Positions 5,796 to 7,174 of a stretch of DNA of 7,174 nt are shown piece after piece. The stretch is from positions 1-7,174 of the forward strand of contig JAENVT010000461.1 in the NCBI GenBank assembly GCA_016650435.1, read 5' to 3'. The position numbers and the translations under genes were made by a program. The number at the start of each line of letters is the position of its first letter. The stretch's first letter is position 1. Under the pieces are notes generated by a model. The model made no database searches. It was given only the letters and a program-made list of their open reading frames with translations, and was not told where the DNA came from. The DNA comes from Ilumatobacteraceae bacterium. GTDB taxonomy: Bacteria; Actinomycetota; Acidimicrobiia; Acidimicrobiales; Ilumatobacteraceae.

Positions 5796-6805
5796 GCCGC
5801 TCTCGTCGTCGCGAACGATCCGGACGCTGAGTCGAGGCGTACCGGCACACCGAGTGGAACGGTCAGCATCGGATCGCTGTGGCCGCAATCGAAGTTCGCG
5901 AGCACGGGAATGCCGAGACCTTCGGTCGCATCACGAATGACCTTCCACAGAATCGCGATGTCTTCCGGTCGATAATTGATCGGCCGCGAGAACACCAGGC
6001 CCGATATCTGATTCAACGTGCCGAGAAGGCGAAGATCGGTCAAATACGACGACACCTCTGCCGGCGACGGCGCGTCCTCCGACGACTCGAGCAGCAACAC
6101 GCAGCCGGCGAGGTCCGGCCACTCGGCGGACCCTTTGACATGCCAGCACAGCGACTCGAGGCAGCCACCGAAGATCGCGCTCTCCGCAACGCCGGGATGG
6201 AGCCAGACCCATCCATCGCCCGGTACCCGTTCACGTGCTCTGGTCAGATCGGCTTTGGTACCGAAATCGAGGAACTCATCCGTCCACTCCGTTGCCGGCT
6301 CGTACTCGATCGGACCGTCGCCGAACCACGCGGCACGCATGCTGCGGTCGGTCTGTTCGAACACAGCCGGATACTCGGCGAGGTTCGTAACGAGGGCAGG
6401 GCCGTAGAACGTGGCCAGACCGGCGTGGCGATGGAGCGCGCAATGCAGAACAGTGATGTCGGACAAACCCTGGAACACCTTCGGATGGGCGCGAACGAGG
6501 TCGTAGTCGAGTAGGTCAAGGAGTTCGTTCGAGTGATTGCCTCCGATGGCGCACAGGACGACAGCGACCTCGGGATCGGCAAACGCGGCGTGCAGATCAT
6601 CGGCGCGCTGACTCGGCGTCCCCGCGGTCCAGTCCCCGATTGCCAAGGCATTTGGCATCACTTTGAGGCGCAGTCCGAGCGTTTCGAGATAGGCGCGGCC
6701 GCGATCCACTCGGTGCGGGAACGCTCCCGCGCCAAACCACGACGGGCTAATCAACGCAACGGCGTCGCCGGCCTTGACACGCGATGGCAATGTCAACGCC
6801 TGCAT
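5783..6805 (-). CDS. S66-family serine peptidase (LD-carboxypeptidase / MccF-like)
   Basis: A 340-residue protein of the S66 family. LdcA members cut the terminal D-Ala from murein tetrapeptides during cell-wall recycling; MccF members cleave the amide bond in microcin C-type aminoacyl adenylates and give self-immunity. Visible features: ISPSWFGAG (19-27); CAIGGNHSNELL (85-96), close to the MccF form with Asn-Ser rather than the LdcA form; FQGLSDITVLH (111-121) with nucleophile S115; FYGPAL (133-138); GGCLESL (213-219); LLLESSED (237-244) with probable triad E240; and FDCGHSDPM (305-313) with triad H309. These spacings match what I remember for E. coli MccF (S118/E243/H311). No signal peptide is seen, so it is cytosolic. 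The ATG at 6805 lies 9 nt after the VOC gene stop, with GGTGA just upstream. Sequence suggests the MccF-like subgroup, but the true substrate is not determined. Confidence 0.88.
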   Translation of the reverse strand: MQALTLPSRVKAGDAVALISPSWFGAGAFPHRVDRGRAYLETLGLRLKVMPNALAIGDWTAGTPSQRADDLHAAFADPEVAVVLCAIGGNHSNELLDLLDYDLVRAHPKVFQGLSDITVLHCALHRHAGLATFYGPALVTNLAEYPAVFEQTDRSMRAAWFGDGPIEYEPATEWTDEFLDFGTKADLTRARERVPGDGWVWLHPGVAESAIFGGCLESLCWHVKGSAEWPDLAGCVLLLESSEDAPSPAEVSSYLTDLRLLGTLNQISGLVFSRPINYRPEDIAILWKVIRDATEGLGIPVLANFDCGHSDPMLTVPLGVPVRLDSASGSFATTRAATVG

Positions 6806-6814
6806 GTCACCAAG

Positions 6815-7174
6815 TCACGCCTCAGGTTGCAGCATTCCGATGACGTTGGCCTCGCTGTCGAGCACATACGCCACGGTGCCGACGCCGGGGATCACCATCT
6901 TGTCAAGGGCAAGGACGCCGCCGCGGGCGAACGCCTTCGTGAGCGAGGCGTCGAGATCGTCGACCTGCATGGTATTGACCATTCCGACGACGGGTGCGCC
7001 CGCCGCCGGCCGATCACCCATGCGCGGCAGGATCGCGCCGTCGATTCCCGGCTCGTCGGTGGGCCCAGTCGAGACCAGCCAGTACTGCTGGTCTCCGTAC
7101 TGGTTCACCGTCCAGCCAAAGACGTCGGTGTAGAACGCGATGGCTCGCTGCGGGTCATCGGCGTGGATCTCGAA
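6815..7174 (-). CDS. Glyoxalase/VOC-superfamily protein, 5' end outside the window
   Basis: The last 119 residues of a VOC (vicinal oxygen chelate) protein; the frame is open to the right edge, so the start is missing. The visible part begins FEIHADDPQRAIAFYTDVFGW (split here for reference as a D-x4-AIAFY-x3-FGW module start, residues 6-21), with H4 as a likely metal ligand, and ends in a second half-module VNTMQVDDLDASL (66-78), AYVLDSEANVIGMLQPEA (102-119) where E118 would be the matching metal-binding Glu. The paired beta-alpha-beta-beta-beta layout is that of glyoxalase/bleomycin-resistance/dioxygenase proteins, closest in style to the single-domain CFP-30/27-kDa-antigen-like group of actinobacteria. 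Individual substrates in this superfamily cannot be read from sequence. It is 9 nt upstream of the S66 gene and probably in the same transcript, which may hint at a shared detoxification role. Confidence 0.82.
   Translation of the reverse strand, partial: FEIHADDPQRAIAFYTDVFGWTVNQYGDQQYWLVSTGPTDEPGIDGAILPRMGDRPAAGAPVVGMVNTMQVDDLDASLTKAFARGGVLALDKMVIPGVGTVAYVLDSEANVIGMLQPEA

Noticed and set aside
5344..5850. Minus-strand open frame of 168 codons across the argE-like/zinc-ribbon/S66 junctions
   Set aside because: It crosses gene ends, the inverted repeat and an opposite-strand gene, and has no domain.
5783..6805. Plus-strand frames (such as 5879-6514) opposite the S66 gene
   Set aside because: The S66 catalytic residues are all on the minus strand; the plus-strand frames are shadows.
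1..7174. CRISPR arrays, tRNA or rRNA genes, insertion sequences
   Set aside because: No regular direct repeats, clover-leaf-like segments, transposase motifs or long terminal inverted repeats were seen on reading both strands.

Overview
The window comes from a GC-rich bacterial chromosome (roughly 60-65% G+C by eye) that is almost fully coding. GTG starts, few strong Shine-Dalgarno sites, ATGA stop/start overlaps and an actinobacterial-looking CoaD N-terminus ([13 protein letters not shown]) suggest an actinobacterium. Acidimicrobiia (Ilumatobacter-like) is my best guess, but this is an inference from family resemblance with no database support.

Layout, read along the minus strand from the right edge. 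(1) A glyoxalase/VOC protein (cut by the window edge) and an S66 LD-carboxypeptidase/MccF-like peptidase lie 9 nt apart, and their transcript appears to end at an inverted repeat near 5734-5782. (2) A small plus-strand zinc-ribbon protein (about 5527-5718) has no ATG, GTG or TTG start. It runs convergent to the S66 gene and divergent from the next block. (3) A compact minus-strand run starts at about 5494: an ArgE-type M20 deacylase, an acyl-CoA-dehydrogenase-fold flavoenzyme, a second and divergent M20 protein, an imidazolonepropionase (HutI)-like amidohydrolase, then rsmD (16S rRNA m2G966 methyltransferase) and the start of coaD (phosphopantetheine adenylyltransferase), cut by the left edge. 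Gaps are 9 nt, 1 nt, a 4-nt overlap, a 4-nt overlap and 31 nt, so this looks like one transcription unit.

The block argE-like / flavoenzyme / M20 / HutI-like looks like a small catabolic pathway for a nitrogenous, probably cyclic-amide or N-acylated, compound, and it is joined by an ATGA overlap to two housekeeping genes. Three of the four enzymes depart from their family's active-site pattern. The second M20 protein has lost the general-base Glu and two ligands of one metal site. The HutI-like protein has Ala at a substrate-binding Glu/Gln position and lacks the usual Asn-Pro-Gly after the metal-binding Asp. The flavoenzyme lacks the recognisable acyl-CoA dehydrogenase Glu motif. The substrate cannot be named from sequence alone. 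No tRNA, rRNA, CRISPR array or mobile element was seen.
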